Below are positions 1 to 9,490 of a stretch of 64,000 bases of DNA, piece after piece; position 1 is the first letter of the stretch, and the number at the start of each line of letters is the position of its first letter. Below the pieces are notes generated by a model, which worked only from the letters and a program-made list of their open reading frames with translations, did not search any database and was not told the origin of the DNA. This stretch comes from Hyalella azteca (taxonomy: Eukaryota > Arthropoda > Malacostraca > Amphipoda > Hyalellidae). The translations under genes were made by a program, and so were the position numbers. Location: contig NW_025935878.1 in the NCBI RefSeq assembly GCF_000764305.2, forward strand, positions 1 through 64,000, written 5' to 3'.

Positions 1-102
1 AAGTGAAGTGGAGTGATCAAAATCTGAGTTGTGCTCAGGCTGGGAGGTGTGCTACCTGCATACCCGAAGTCTTCAAATAAAATTAAAAAAAAAAAAAAAA
101 AT

Positions 103-313
103 CCAAGCCCGAAGTTGAACGTCCAACGCAGAACGTCCAACGTATGTTACCATTGTTAAGTATCTAGAAAGATTAACGATCGATTAGGTTCGCACCGTTC
201 GCTTAGCTATCTACGGTTTCTTCATTGGTCGAATCAATTTCTGGCTTGAAACGATTTTCACGTGCTCCATGAGTGGACCATGACACATCAATTTAATTCA
301 TTTTTTAGTCACT
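103..313. repeat. Dispersed repeat, copy 1 (uninterrupted)
   Basis: This stretch follows an A-rich run. It begins near ATCCAAGCCCGAAGTTGAAC and runs through GATTAACGATCGATTAGG and CTACGGTTTCTTCATTGGTC to TTAATTCATTTTTTAG. The same order of sequence recurs at 17455-17936, where a SINE splits it, so this copy serves as the empty site. No coding potential is visible. The family is not recognised. Confidence 0.7.
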
Positions 314-619
314 GGGTACGGTACTTGGGTAATGGGTAGTGAGTGGGTACTGGCCGTACTGCATAGTCATAGTGCATAGTATTAGTAAGAGTAGCGAATT
401 AGCTGCTTAATTAGTTACTGCTCATTCTTATGATACTTCAATGTCACTTTTTAACGGGGACTAAAATAAAGGAGGCGAACCAGTGAACCAGTCTTTCACT
501 GGTGGCCTGAGCCTGGCTGCCTGAGTGTCTGACTCTGACTCAGTGACTGGCTTCATCTTCAATCTTCATCGATGCCGTTGATAATAATGCCATTGATATT
601 TAATCATCGAGTTGAAACA
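314..619. other. Non-coding spacer
   Basis: It contains short irregular direct repeats of the GTACTGGGTAGTGAG and GTGACTG type. I see no reading frame, RNA gene or element boundary. Confidence 0.5.
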
Positions 620-884
620 AAGCCCTCTATTATCTATAAGACTATAGCATAGTTGCAAAGAAGAGAGTTTTTTTAGACTCTTCCTAAAGTTCAATTGTGA
701 ATCCTATTGCTATAACTATAACGTAGACCAGCTCACCAGCAGGCAGCAAAGTATCATGGATTGGATAATTTGGATTAGATACCAGTACCACTATTTCACT
801 ACCAGCATAACCAACCCAGCCTTCTCATACATTATACATTAATACATATAATATTGGTTTAAACTTTTAAATTTAAATCTTGGG
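620..884. repeat. Degenerate ~200-bp tandem repeat, unit 1
   Basis: This unit shares an ordered set of motifs with 1407-1600 and 1601-1800: a GTGGCAAAG-like or TTGCAAAGAAGAG box, a TTTTTTAGACTC box, GAGTCCT/GAATCCT, GTAGACCAG, AAAGTATCATGGAT, ACCAGTA and TTGGTTTAAA. The copies are diverged. The inverted-repeat element at 885-1406 lies between units 1 and 2. Confidence 0.6.
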
Positions 885-1060
885 TACCATAAAATGGGGT
901 AATTTAGACCGGCGGGGTAACTTAGACCACTTTTTGTTTTTTTAACAAAACCCCCACAACTCAAAAACTATTTGACATAGAAAAATTTTGTCAATGGGCA
1001 TTAAAGGCCTAATACTGAGGCTACATAACACAATAGAAAGATTTGAAAAGTTTGCATATC

Positions 1061-1098
1061 CTGTCTCTTATACACATCTAGATGTGTATAAGAGACAG
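1061..1098. other. Nextera-type transposase junction adapter (assembly contaminant)
   Basis: The sequence is a perfect palindrome of the 19-base mosaic end CTGTCTCTTATACACATCT joined to its reverse complement. This is the circularisation junction of Nextera mate-pair libraries, not genomic DNA. Translated, it gives the well-known artefact peptide PVSYTHLDVYKRQ, which appears inside the chance ORF at 988-1188. Sequence left and right of it should not be assumed contiguous. Confidence 0.98.
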
Positions 1099-1109
1099 TC
1101 ACTACACCT

Positions 1110-1314
1110 TTCATCATCTGCATCGATGCAAATGCCCACCACAAATCCTGGGGATCTTCCTACTCAGACCAGCGAGGCCGGCTCATAGCAGAGTGGCTTC
1201 ACAAAAATAACCTCATACTGGCAAACACAGGAGCACCCACACACATAAGCCCAACAGGTACACTCACACACATTGACCTCACCATAACTACACCTACCCT
1301 GGCTCCCTCCTTAA
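1110..1314 (+). pseudogene. Fragment of non-LTR retrotransposon endonuclease (EEP/AP-type)
   Basis: One open frame reads FIICIDANAHHKSWGS, then a segment with RGRLIAEWLHKNNLILANTG and GTLTHIDLTIT. This is the usual order in the endonuclease domain of jockey/CR1-like LINEs: the DxNAHH motif (normally GDFNAHH), the RG..L..WL..N.L...N.G segment and a terminal HIDLT/DL motif. It is cut on the left by the adapter at 1098 and on the right by an N at 1315, so the rest of ORF2 is missing. No reverse transcriptase follows. Confidence 0.75.
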
Positions 1315-1406
1315 NTTTGCATGTTTCAATTCAAGTTTAATTTAGCTAGTAAAAAAATGGCATCATTTATAAAAAAAAGTGGTCTAAGTTACCCCATTTT
1401 ACGGTA

Positions 1407-1800
1407 GATGAGGAAATCAAAAATGAACTGATTCTAAAAAAATGCTGGTTTGCTACTATGCCATCTAGCACATAGTGGCAAAGCGGAGAGTTTTTTAGAC
1501 TCTCCCTCAAGTTCATTTTTGAGTCCTGTAAGTAGACCAGTAAAGTATCATGGATAGGTACCAGTATTATCATACTTAAGAAATTGGTTTAAATCTTGAA
1601 TAAATAAAGAAATTAAAAATGAACTGATTCTAAAAAAAATCTCTGGTTTGCCACTATTAATTCTAGCATCTGCCATCTAGTCCATAGTGGCAAAGCAGAG
1701 ACTTTTCTAGTAATTGTAGTTTGTAGAGACTGGACTCATCCTCAAGTTTGTGTTTGAGTCCTATATAAGTAGAACAGGGGGCAGACAGCAGAGGGTGCAA
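1407..1800. repeat. Degenerate ~200-bp tandem repeat, units 2 and 3
   Basis: Two adjacent units both begin near AAATGAACTGATTCTAAAAA and continue through CTGGTTTGC(T/C)ACTA, CCATCTAG, CATAGTGGCAAAGC, AGACTC or GGACTC, TCAAGTT and GAGTCCT. They pair with the unit at 620-884. A trace of the same motifs (GGTAAGTAGACC, AAAGTATCATAGAT) reappears at about 3850-3900. Confidence 0.65.
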
Positions 1801-2029
1801 GCAGCCAGCTGGCAGCATCACCAAGATATGGATTTTTAGCCCAAAGCATCCTCAGCCATTTTCAAGTTCTGTCGCTGGGTAATTTTTAATAAGAAGGTAC
1901 TGCAAGCATCTTTGATATTATATCCCTTACTCTCCATGCATTGCAACACAGTAACACTTACACACATTGCAACTGATTTCCAGACTAGCTTCACTGCATC
2001 CTGATCCATCCAGCATATCAGAAACCTTA

Positions 2030-2636
2030 CTGTAAATTTAAAAGAGGAGATAACGCCTCAAAAATTCAGCATTTCTCTGTTGAAAATGTTTTGGAGACCA
2101 GCTCCATCGTCAGTTTGATAAATCTAGAATACAAATAGAGTCAGAAAGTTAATAATGTTTGGAGTCATAAGAAAAAAAACAAAAACAACAGAAGTTAAAA
2201 CCTAAATAAGGCTAAATTTATGGGCAAAGAGCAGAATAATAAAGAAATACCTATCTATTCACAATTTCTTATGGATAAGAACTGTAGGCAGCATTTAAAC
2301 TAGGCTTCTCATTAAAAATATACAATGATTCCAAAATGTGCAGATCAGAAGCACCAGAACTATAAGCTAAAACCTTAAAGTCAGTGTTGGACACGTCACA
2401 CCGGAACATTGCACTGTTTGGCGTGAGTGCGCACAGCCAAATGAGGAGGGCACGATAGTAACTGCTCAGTCCTATAAGTCCTCCCTTTATGCTCAGCAAC
2501 TGCGACCCTAATGTAAAGGTTGCATGCAGACAGTGCGGTCATCCCAACGTACGCAGATGCACATTGTGCACAACTAAATTTATAAACTAGGGATGATCGC
2601 ATGTGAGAAGGGAGGATATCTTTGTATCTAAAAAAC
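2030..2636 (-). mobile_element. Penelope-like element 3' end, inverted copy (decayed)
   Basis: The minus strand encodes pieces of a GIY-YIG endonuclease domain: YKFSCAQCASAYVGMT, then an AEHKG and RTYRT segment in one frame, and a terminal piece with SGASDLHILESLYIF and PSLNAAYSS in another. The copy is broken by frameshifts. The whole segment is an inverted near-copy of 3058-3632, including the 3' non-coding part (TTCAGCATTTCTCT, GACCAGCTCCATCGTCA). Penelope-like retroelements characteristically carry a GIY-YIG nuclease after the reverse transcriptase and often form partial inverted or tandem copies. Confidence 0.8.
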
Positions 2637-2639
2637 TTT

Positions 2640-3632
2640 CAAACATCTATCTTTAAACAGCTGTTTTCAGAACATCAACTTTCACCAGCCTAAGCACCAG
2701 CTTTTTTAGTTTTTATTTTTTTAGATTGAAGTTAAACAGGCTTCAAACACTATTACACCGTGGCTTTTGTATATGCTCAACTTTCCATGCCACGCATTCT
2801 GAATTTGAATTTTTGCGCAACGTTTTCTTGCTCAATGGATGTCCTTCTGGCATGGTGTTTACCCAGATTAAGAAATTAATGTCTAAGCGGTACAGTGAAG
2901 TTGTTCCAGAGCCTGATAGTAGAAAAGTTGTTTACTGTTCTTTTCCATACTTTGGCCATGCGTCCGAAGTTATGTCAAGAGAACTAAAAGATTTGTTTAT
3001 GAAATACTTTCCGGCATTAATCTTTGTATCTTACTGGTTAATAATTTCAAAATAGGTTTGTTTTTTAGATACAAAGATATCCTCTCTTCTCACATGCAAT
3101 CATCCATAGTTTATAAATTTAGTTGTGCACAATGTGCATCTGCGTACATTGGGATGACGGCTTGCAACCTTTACACTAGGGTCACTGAGCATAAAGGGAG
3201 GAGTTATAGGACTGGGCAGTTACTATTGCGCCCTCGTCATTTGGCTGTGCGCACTCACACCAAACAGTGCAACGTTCTGGTGTCCAACACTGACTTTAAG
3301 GTTTTAGCTTATAGTTCTGGTGCTTCCAATCTATGTATTTTGGAATCATTGTATATTTTTAAAAAGGAGCCTAGTTTGAATGCTGCCTACAGTTCTTATT
3401 CATTAGAAATTGTGAATAGATAGGTATTTCTTTATTATTCTACTCTTTGCCTGCAAATTTAGGTTTTAACTGCTGTTGTTTTTTTTTTCTTATGACTCCA
3501 AACTTTATTAATTTTCTGACTGTATTTGTGTTCTAGATTTATTGAACTGACGATGGAGCTGGTCTCTAAAATGTTTTCATTAGAGAAATGCTGAATTTTT
3601 GTGGTGTTTTCTTCGCTTTTAAATTTCTAGTG
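2640..3632 (+). mobile_element. Penelope-like retroelement, 3' half: RT end, linker and GIY-YIG endonuclease
   Basis: An open frame at 2726-3055 resembles the C-terminal end of a Penelope reverse transcriptase (FLRNVFLLNGCPSGMV, then VVYCSFPYFGHASEVMS). The frame at 3058-3423 gives the linker FFRYKDILSSHM and a GIY-YIG domain: YKFSCAQCASAYIGMT with the YIG core, RVTEHKG with the conserved Arg, and ILESLYIF with the conserved Glu followed by PSLNA. The two parts lie in different frames, so one frameshift near 3020-3030 separates RT from nuclease. The nuclease part is otherwise intact. The RT palm is absent, so the element is 5'-truncated and dead. The 3' non-coding tail runs to about 3632. Confidence 0.85.
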
Positions 3633-4623
3633 AATCTGCAATTCAAGCAGTCTAGTGACATTAGACCATACTGTGTCTCAGTGTGGCATGTGCGCTTGCG
3701 GTCTTTCAGAGTTGCAGTAATTTCTAAAATGCAATAATTTCAATCCAAATGCGCTGGGAAGTGGCAAGATCTTCAGAAGGTGTAAATTTTGCTGCATATG
3801 CATTGCCAAATATCTTTCAATATTCACTCACAGTCCCACTTTCTGCACCCTGGTAAGTAGACCTATAAACTGTGTAAAGTATCATAGATTACAGCATTAT
3901 CATACAATGAAAGCAGATGGCAGTTGCCAATTATACATCTCCATAGATTGCAATCATAGTGGAATTACAGGAATGGAGCCTTGGAGAGAGGTACTTATTG
4001 AGGTCTGCCTCTTGGTTGCATGCTCGTGCGAGTGGCGGCAGTGCCTTGTGCTTCTGGCGGTTCAAACTCCAAACCCATCTCACAGCCCCTTGTACCGGTA
4101 TAAACCTGGCGCACTTACATTCCCTACTCAAAAAGAACAATCTGACAAATTGATATAAATAAAAAAGTGAAGCTCTGTACTGTGATATTTCTTAATTACT
4201 TCAGTCATTTGCGAAATGCCATCAATGACTGAAATAATCACTATGATTTACTTTCATTGGTTGCTCAGACATCTTTCCAGCCCCCTTCCTTAAGTTCCGG
4301 CCTTTGTTTCTCTTTTAAGCTCTGCAGTTCATGTCACCACTCACAAGTGCAAAAGAATGTCGAAAATATAACGATCATAAATATGAAGAATATGTATCAC
4401 AATCAAAAATATACATGATGCCACAATCAATCTATATCACAAGCAAATATCACAACATGGGTGTTGGGAGCTTGCTGTCAGACTCCAAACAGTAACAAAT
4501 TTTTGGACTTCTTGGAGTGCTGGCTTTGTGGGGAAGGTGTAGTGACATGGCACTCTAGATTATGACAGAGCACTCTAATTTCCCAAAAGCTCTATTCTGT
4601 TATATTTACTATAGAATGGCACC
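3633..4623. other. Non-coding spacer
   Basis: I see no gene. Small overlapping ORFs at 3907-4158 on both strands cover the same bases and look like chance. Short ATATCACAA and AATCAAAAATATA repeats lie at 4380-4450. Confidence 0.5.
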
Positions 4624-4825
4624 ATGATTGCAATGTTATGGTCGATGCACAATGCTTGGCACAGAGGTACATGCATCATGATTGGTATGGCTGATGCATG
4701 ATTTTTGGCATAGATATACGGCCATTGTGATTGTTACGGCCAATGCACAATGAGTGGCATGAGCATACAGGAATTTTAATTGTTACAGCTGATGTGCAAT
4801 AATTGGCATAGACAAAAGCACATTA
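4624..4825. repeat. Degenerate ~54-bp tandem repeat, about four units
   Basis: Each unit follows the pattern ATTG-TTATGGC-GATGCACAAT-TTGGCATAG-ATAC. Units diverge by substitution but keep the order ATTGxxA, TGGCATAG and CAT. No coding frame persists. Confidence 0.6.
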
Positions 4826-4879
4826 GGATTGAGGCAAGCAACATACAAGCAATCAGAACAAGCAGGAGATGCACACAAC

Positions 4880-5425
4880 AGCAGTTTTATCTATTGCTTC
4901 ATTCATAGTTTGTGATTGATTGTGGATACCAATATGGAGGCAAGATGGCAGCTGGAGAGCTTGAAAAGATGGAAATATCTCAAGCTAAGAGAGATTAATT
5001 TAGAACCAGGCAAGATACTGTGGATTGGAATACCTTGGATGCTTCTTTTGGACGCAGAAGCCAGTCAAGTTCCAGCAATCGCTAGGTTAATTATGTCACT
5101 GCTTATCCTATTGAAAAATATGTAATTTATTTTTATTAAGAAAACTGAGACACAACTTTTCCAGGGTGCAGACTGAAAATACTCTATGCGCCTTTTTGGA
5201 CACACAAATGCACTTAAAAAAGGTCCTTCTGGAACACAACTTATTTGTTACTTGTGGACTCCCTGTGCAAGCAGTTGATCCAGTAGGCAGATACACATGG
5301 TGACGGCATGTGGCGGTGTTGATTGATTAATCCATAGTTCTTGATTGATGATGGACACTATTTTGCAATTTAATGTTGAGATGGCTGATGGAGAGTTTGA
5401 AAAGATGCCAATATCTGAAGCCAAA
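4880..5425. repeat. Two diverged ~110-bp copies with unique spacer
   Basis: The segment at about 4880-4990 (CATAGTTTGTGATTGAT, TGGATACCAATATGGAGG, GGAGAGCTTGAAAAGATGG, AATATCT) is matched by 5310-5425 (CATAGTTCTTGATTGAT, TGGACACTATTTTGCAA, GGAGAGTTTGAAAAGATGCC, AATATCT). The spacer between them holds no supported gene. Confidence 0.6.
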
Positions 5426-5474
5426 AGGTCATACCTTAAGGGGACTGTTTTGGTCAAAATTTGAAAATTTAGAC

Positions 5475-5622
5475 TTTTTAGCGCATTTTATCATTTATGA
5501 AAAAAATGCACTATTGTGCTTGCCATGTCTGTCTGTCTGTCTATTTGTCCATCTGTGACTTCATGATTTTGTTGACAAGAAAATGCGTGCTCTGTCATTC
5601 ACTGCAGTGAGTACTGAGTTAC
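5475..5622 (+). mobile_element. ACGG-rich short element (MITE-like), copy 1
   Basis: It runs from TTTTTAGCGCATTTTATC through a TGTCTGTCTGTC core to AGAAAATGCGTGCTCTGTCA, CACTGCAGTG and AGTACTGAGTTAC. The order matches the copies at 13241, 13822, 40700, 43434, 44089 and 45677. This is the most diverged copy of the family in the window. Confidence 0.7.
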
Positions 5623-7859
5623 CTATATCTGTTTGTATTTGCGCTTGGTTGGACTTATATATGATGAGAAATGAAAAAATGCACATAAAAGAAAAACAAT
5701 GAGGAAAATGAAAAATCAAGGCTCTAGAGCCACTTGATTATTTTTTTACCAATCAAGTGAAATGTGTCTTGATATTGTAGCATGTGATTTACAAAAGTTA
5801 TGAATTTTTTAAAAAGTACTTCCTTTTCTGCCATTTTCTAATAATTTCACATTTTCTACAATTTATTTCAGAAAATTCATAGGATTAAATTTTTTTTATT
5901 GTACCTTTTATGTGTGTGAAATTTCAGAAAGATCAGTTGATAAATGTAGAAATTTTTCCAGGATCTAAATGATCTCCTTAATGCTTAGGTATGTTACTAT
6001 CCTTAATGATACCATACTAAATTTTTAACTAAAATGATCCTGAATCTCAGCTAATTATTTAATATCACTTCCTCTAGCACCCAATCCTATTCTGGTAGAA
6101 GCTTCTTGTGAATGAGACTAAAATGTACATGCTTCTGGTCAATTTCACCTGTTTTCTACCTTTGCCCAAGTTCTTTCTTAAAAATGAGAAAAACAGCCCT
6201 GTTTTGGGCATGATAGGATTTTCAAAAATTGCTTGTAAAACCAGTTATTTGTTTTTACCAGCAATTTTTGAAAAATTTTGCCAGATATTTTAAATTGAAC
6301 CCATTTCCATTGTTGATAAACTTCTTCTAAACTTCCCAATAGTCGCACACTTTGTCTCAGAAATATTGTATTCCTGTGTTGCATCAGATGCATGCAAATG
6401 CCTTGCATCTCCTGCAAAATCTGAAGCACTTTTACAGCACTTTTTTTTTTACAAATAACGATTTGATCCTGGCATCTATGGATCATTTCAATGCATCTAT
6501 AGTCTAAGACTCTTGAAAAAAAAACATTTCCAGTTTTTCCCCCATATCTGAAGAATTGCACATAGTACTGTGAAATTTGTTCCTAACTTCCTCAGTACTT
6601 CCTAGCATATATACTCAAAAATTGCCAGGCTTGTAATGTTAGTAGTTTTAATTATGAAGATAAATTATTCAAAATAGAAAAAACCCACATGTTCTTAAAA
6701 AAATTGAGCATGTTAGAAAGAAAAATGACATGTAAAATTTTTTTGAGTGAAATTAGCCTCTGAAAATTATATTTACCGCGAGGGTGTATGCTTCTTTCTT
6801 CATTACCAGCCTTATTTTGTCAAGTTCAATAAGATTTTAGTCTACCGTAGGAGCTCAAATATCAACTGGTTACATGACAAAAGAAAAAAGTCTATTGACA
6901 TTGTTATCCTCATTTGGCCCACTTGACTGTAGGCTTTTAGCAATGACTAATATTTTTAAAGCTGGTTTTATGGGCTTTTGAGTTGTTTGATGCCAAAAAT
7001 AATATAAAAGATGAAGTTATAGTCTCAAAAAAACGTGTTGTGTCCAAATGTAATTATATAAAGAATTGCATTTTTCCTAAGACTCAAGTGGGTTCTTTTT
7101 ATAGTTCACTTTGAGGAAATACAGTACCGGTATGCAAATCAAATGAACAGCAAAGTTGAAATTGATGTCAGTCACAGTTTAAGTTGGGCTATCATAAATT
7201 TGTTATAAAAAATCTCTGTGAAGAATATTTATCCTGCAATTATGTGACAAAAATGACCAAAATAGTCTCTAAAAATTTATACAAAAGTGCAAAAAATGCA
7301 AAATTGACTTTGACATGAGGGAAATATCTGGTGATCAGTTTGATTTAATTGTATTAAAATAGAACTGGGATGACTATAGATGAAGTTGGAGGCCTCGTAT
7401 ATAATGTGTAGATAATTTTTAAATGGGTGGGTTTTCTCTCTACCCACTATTGCCATGGGTTGTTATGAGAGCCTATGACTGTATATATTGCTCCCAATAT
7501 TGGAATTTTCCTTATGAATTAAATATTGCAGATCCAATGTGATAAGTTTTAAATGCATTGGGAATCATGTGGCACAATTGTGCTATTTAGTTAACAATTG
7601 AATGGGAGGTAATTAATATAACAGGAATCTCACTGCTCCAAAAATTCCAGAAATGCTCTGTTCAAGCTTGGGAAAAAACTTGAAAGGTAGATATATTCCA
7701 TGCCTGATTACTCCAAATTTGTTTTGAAAATTTAATACCATAGCATCAAAATGCAAACTATTGAGGTTATTTAAACATTTGAATAGGCCAAAAGATATGA
7801 TGATCTAAATTTAAAAACATCCAGAATGTCATGATGAAAATCAAATTCATTTGCATACC
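5623..7859. other. AT-rich non-coding stretch
   Basis: A 127-codon minus-strand ORF (6178-6561) and a small plus-strand ORF over it have AT-driven composition and no recognisable motif, so I do not call them. No repeat longer than simple A/T runs stands out. Confidence 0.45.
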
Positions 7860-7977
7860 TATATCAAAATTGTTCTCTTGTATGACTCAGGAATATGCAA
7901 GTGTATTGCCCAACTTTTCATTGAGATGAAAAAGAAAGTGACATCACTGACATGAAATATGATCCTAAAGTAACTAA
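7860..7977 (+). repeat. Duplicated patch of the zinc-finger gene's 5' end (copy A)
   Basis: The stretch from TATGACTCAGGAATATGC to ATGATCCTAAAGTAACT is repeated essentially exactly at about 9394-9490, where it forms the start of the zinc-finger coding exon. Upstream of it, TATCAAAATTGTTCTCTT is shared with a third copy at 18140-18212. The homology stops abruptly at 7977, immediately before AAGGATGTGTGTCG. It could be a real duplication or an unmerged contig overlap. Confidence 0.8.
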
Positions 7978-9168
7978 GGATGTGTGTCGTAAAATATTAC
8001 GAGATGATCATAAGACGACCATTAAAACACACATCTTAAGTACGTGTAGCGGCTGATTTCTCGCCCGTGATAAGTTGGCTTAACTTGAAAAGCCGTAATT
8101 GATGGCTTGACGGTGGTATGAACTCGTAACTATTGATGATAATGGTGACATTGGTCAGTTGCTTCCGTGTGACTGACTGTGATATGATCTGATTTCTTTC
8201 GCGTTATTAGGAGAGATTTAATCTTGTTGTTTTAATAGTCTTGTCGGTTTAACTCAATTTTATCTAGTCTTGTTGGGTATTACGAATATTAGTTCCAATA
8301 CCGTTATCTTTCTGCGTCTGTTTAAATCTTGAGCGCTACTTCAGTTCGATCCTGTTTTAAATTACTGGCACAATCTCTTCTATCACGACACACCGGTTGA
8401 CAGACACGTCAATGATTCCCTAAGAATGAATATTTTTCTACGAAGACTATTTGGTTTGTGGGCATTCACATCTTGTAATTTAATTGTTTAGCCATAGTGT
8501 CCTTTTTAGTAACATAGTGTCTTGTTCTAATTCATGTTACTAAAAATGCCTCATTTTCCACCTGTTCCTTGGGAACGGAGCTGCATCGTGAACCCGTACA
8601 ATGAACCGTCATAATTAACGACATAAATACGTACGTGTTCTACTATGAAATTGCATTTATGTCATGTGTGAAAACGCACTTTACAACCTATTTTTATATA
8701 CCACTTCGGTACACTTTTAAATGAAAATATGAGAGAAAGCTACTCATCTTTTTCGTCGTCCATTGTTCTGCCTGGCGTCCTATTGTTTGAGCAATACTAA
8801 CATGTCACCACACCGAGTGTTCTCAGTAGTTCGCAGGCGAAGCAAAAAATTTTTGTATTGTGAAAAAACTGCAGAAAAATTTTACATCGTTTTCATTAAA
8901 CTTGAATTCAAGAGGAAGCTGGCAACGTAGAATGCAATCGCGCTAGTTTGCCGAGACTGTATACCGAAAATTTGGTATTTAATCTTCGAAACTTCATTGC
9001 TCATATGGCAAAAAATTTTGATCCTGGAAAGAATAAGAAGAAAGCTTCAGGTGACTATATAAAAAGACTTTGGTTTGCTCACTATATTCTTATTAGTTTG
9101 CTTCAATAACTCTTTGGTTTACTTAATTATTCTTTGATTTGCTTTATTCATAGTCGACACAGTCACAC
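7978..9168. other. Uncharacterised segment between duplicated patches
   Basis: No long frame is present. One short plus-strand candidate first exon starts at 9005 (MAKNFDPGKNKKKAS) and is followed by CAG|GTGACT, a usable splice donor. I cannot connect it in frame to the zinc-finger gene, because all three frames stop before 9467. Otherwise nothing is recognised. Confidence 0.3.
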
Positions 9169-9360
9169 CTAAACTCCATGTGCATCTTGCTTGCTGCGAG
9201 CCGCGAGCCCAGCGTGCGGAGGGAGGCGCGGGGCTCGTAGCTCCTCCGTGGCGGCGTCCAGCAGCGTCGTCCTCAACGCCCTGCTCATATCGTCCAGCTC
9301 GGCCAGGTGCTCCTTCAGGTGCCAGTTGTCCAGCGCCTCGGTCTGCAAGTGAACCTTGTT
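9169..9360 (-). CDS. TBC1D32: TBC1D32 terminal exon, complete copy
   Basis: A splice acceptor (CCCTAGAG|AAC) opens a 63-codon frame starting NKVHLQTEALDNWHLKEHLA and ending KQDAHGV with a TAG stop. It enters in phase 0, exactly what exon 10 at 16507-16734 requires. In vertebrate TBC1D32 a similar short, acidic and helical C-terminus follows the same LQVFL-like junction. The first 20 codons recur at 16036-16095 with a few substitutions, where an N cuts the exon. If this copy is in its true place, the zinc-finger gene sits inside the last TBC1D32 intron. If it is a misplaced contig end, the genes are convergent neighbours. Confidence 0.75.
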   Translation of the reverse strand, partial: NKVHLQTEALDNWHLKEHLAELDDMSRALRTTLLDAATEELRAPRLPPHAGLAARSKQDAHGV

Positions 9361-9393
9361 CTCTAGGGATTCTCATGTGGCAAATCCTTTTTA

Positions 9394-9490
9394 CATATGA
9401 CTCAGGAATATGCAAGTGTATTGCCCAACTTTTCATTGAGATGAAAAAGAAAGTGACATCACTGACATGAAATATGATCCTAAAGTAACT
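9394..9490 (+). repeat. Duplicated patch (copy B), overlapping zinc-finger exon 1
   Basis: This is the copy of 7882-7977 that is continuous with the zinc-finger coding exon. On its left it joins directly to the TBC1D32 last-intron sequence (CCTTTTTACATA), whereas copies A and C are preceded by TTGTTCTCTT. Confidence 0.8.

Larger units (their letters stand above)
885..1406. mobile_element. Inverted-repeat element with internal LINE fragment and adapter
   Basis: The left end reads TACCATAAAATGGGGTAA then GGGGTAACTTAGACCACTTTTT. The right end reads AAAAAGTGGTCTAAGTTACC then CCATTTTACGGTA. These are inverted copies of about 30 bp. The surrounding tandem repeat gives an empty-site comparison, because the later unit runs straight from AAATCTTG to AAAATGAACTG. 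The interior is not one continuous element: it holds a 38-base library adapter and then part of a LINE endonuclease. The two ends may therefore have been brought together artificially. The TIR family is not identified. Confidence 0.6.

Noticed and set aside
988..1188. 66-codon ORF
   Set aside because: It reads through the library adapter and joins two unrelated sequences. Not a gene.
6178..6561. 127-codon minus-strand ORF
   Set aside because: AT-driven composition, no motif, and an opposing ORF on the other strand.
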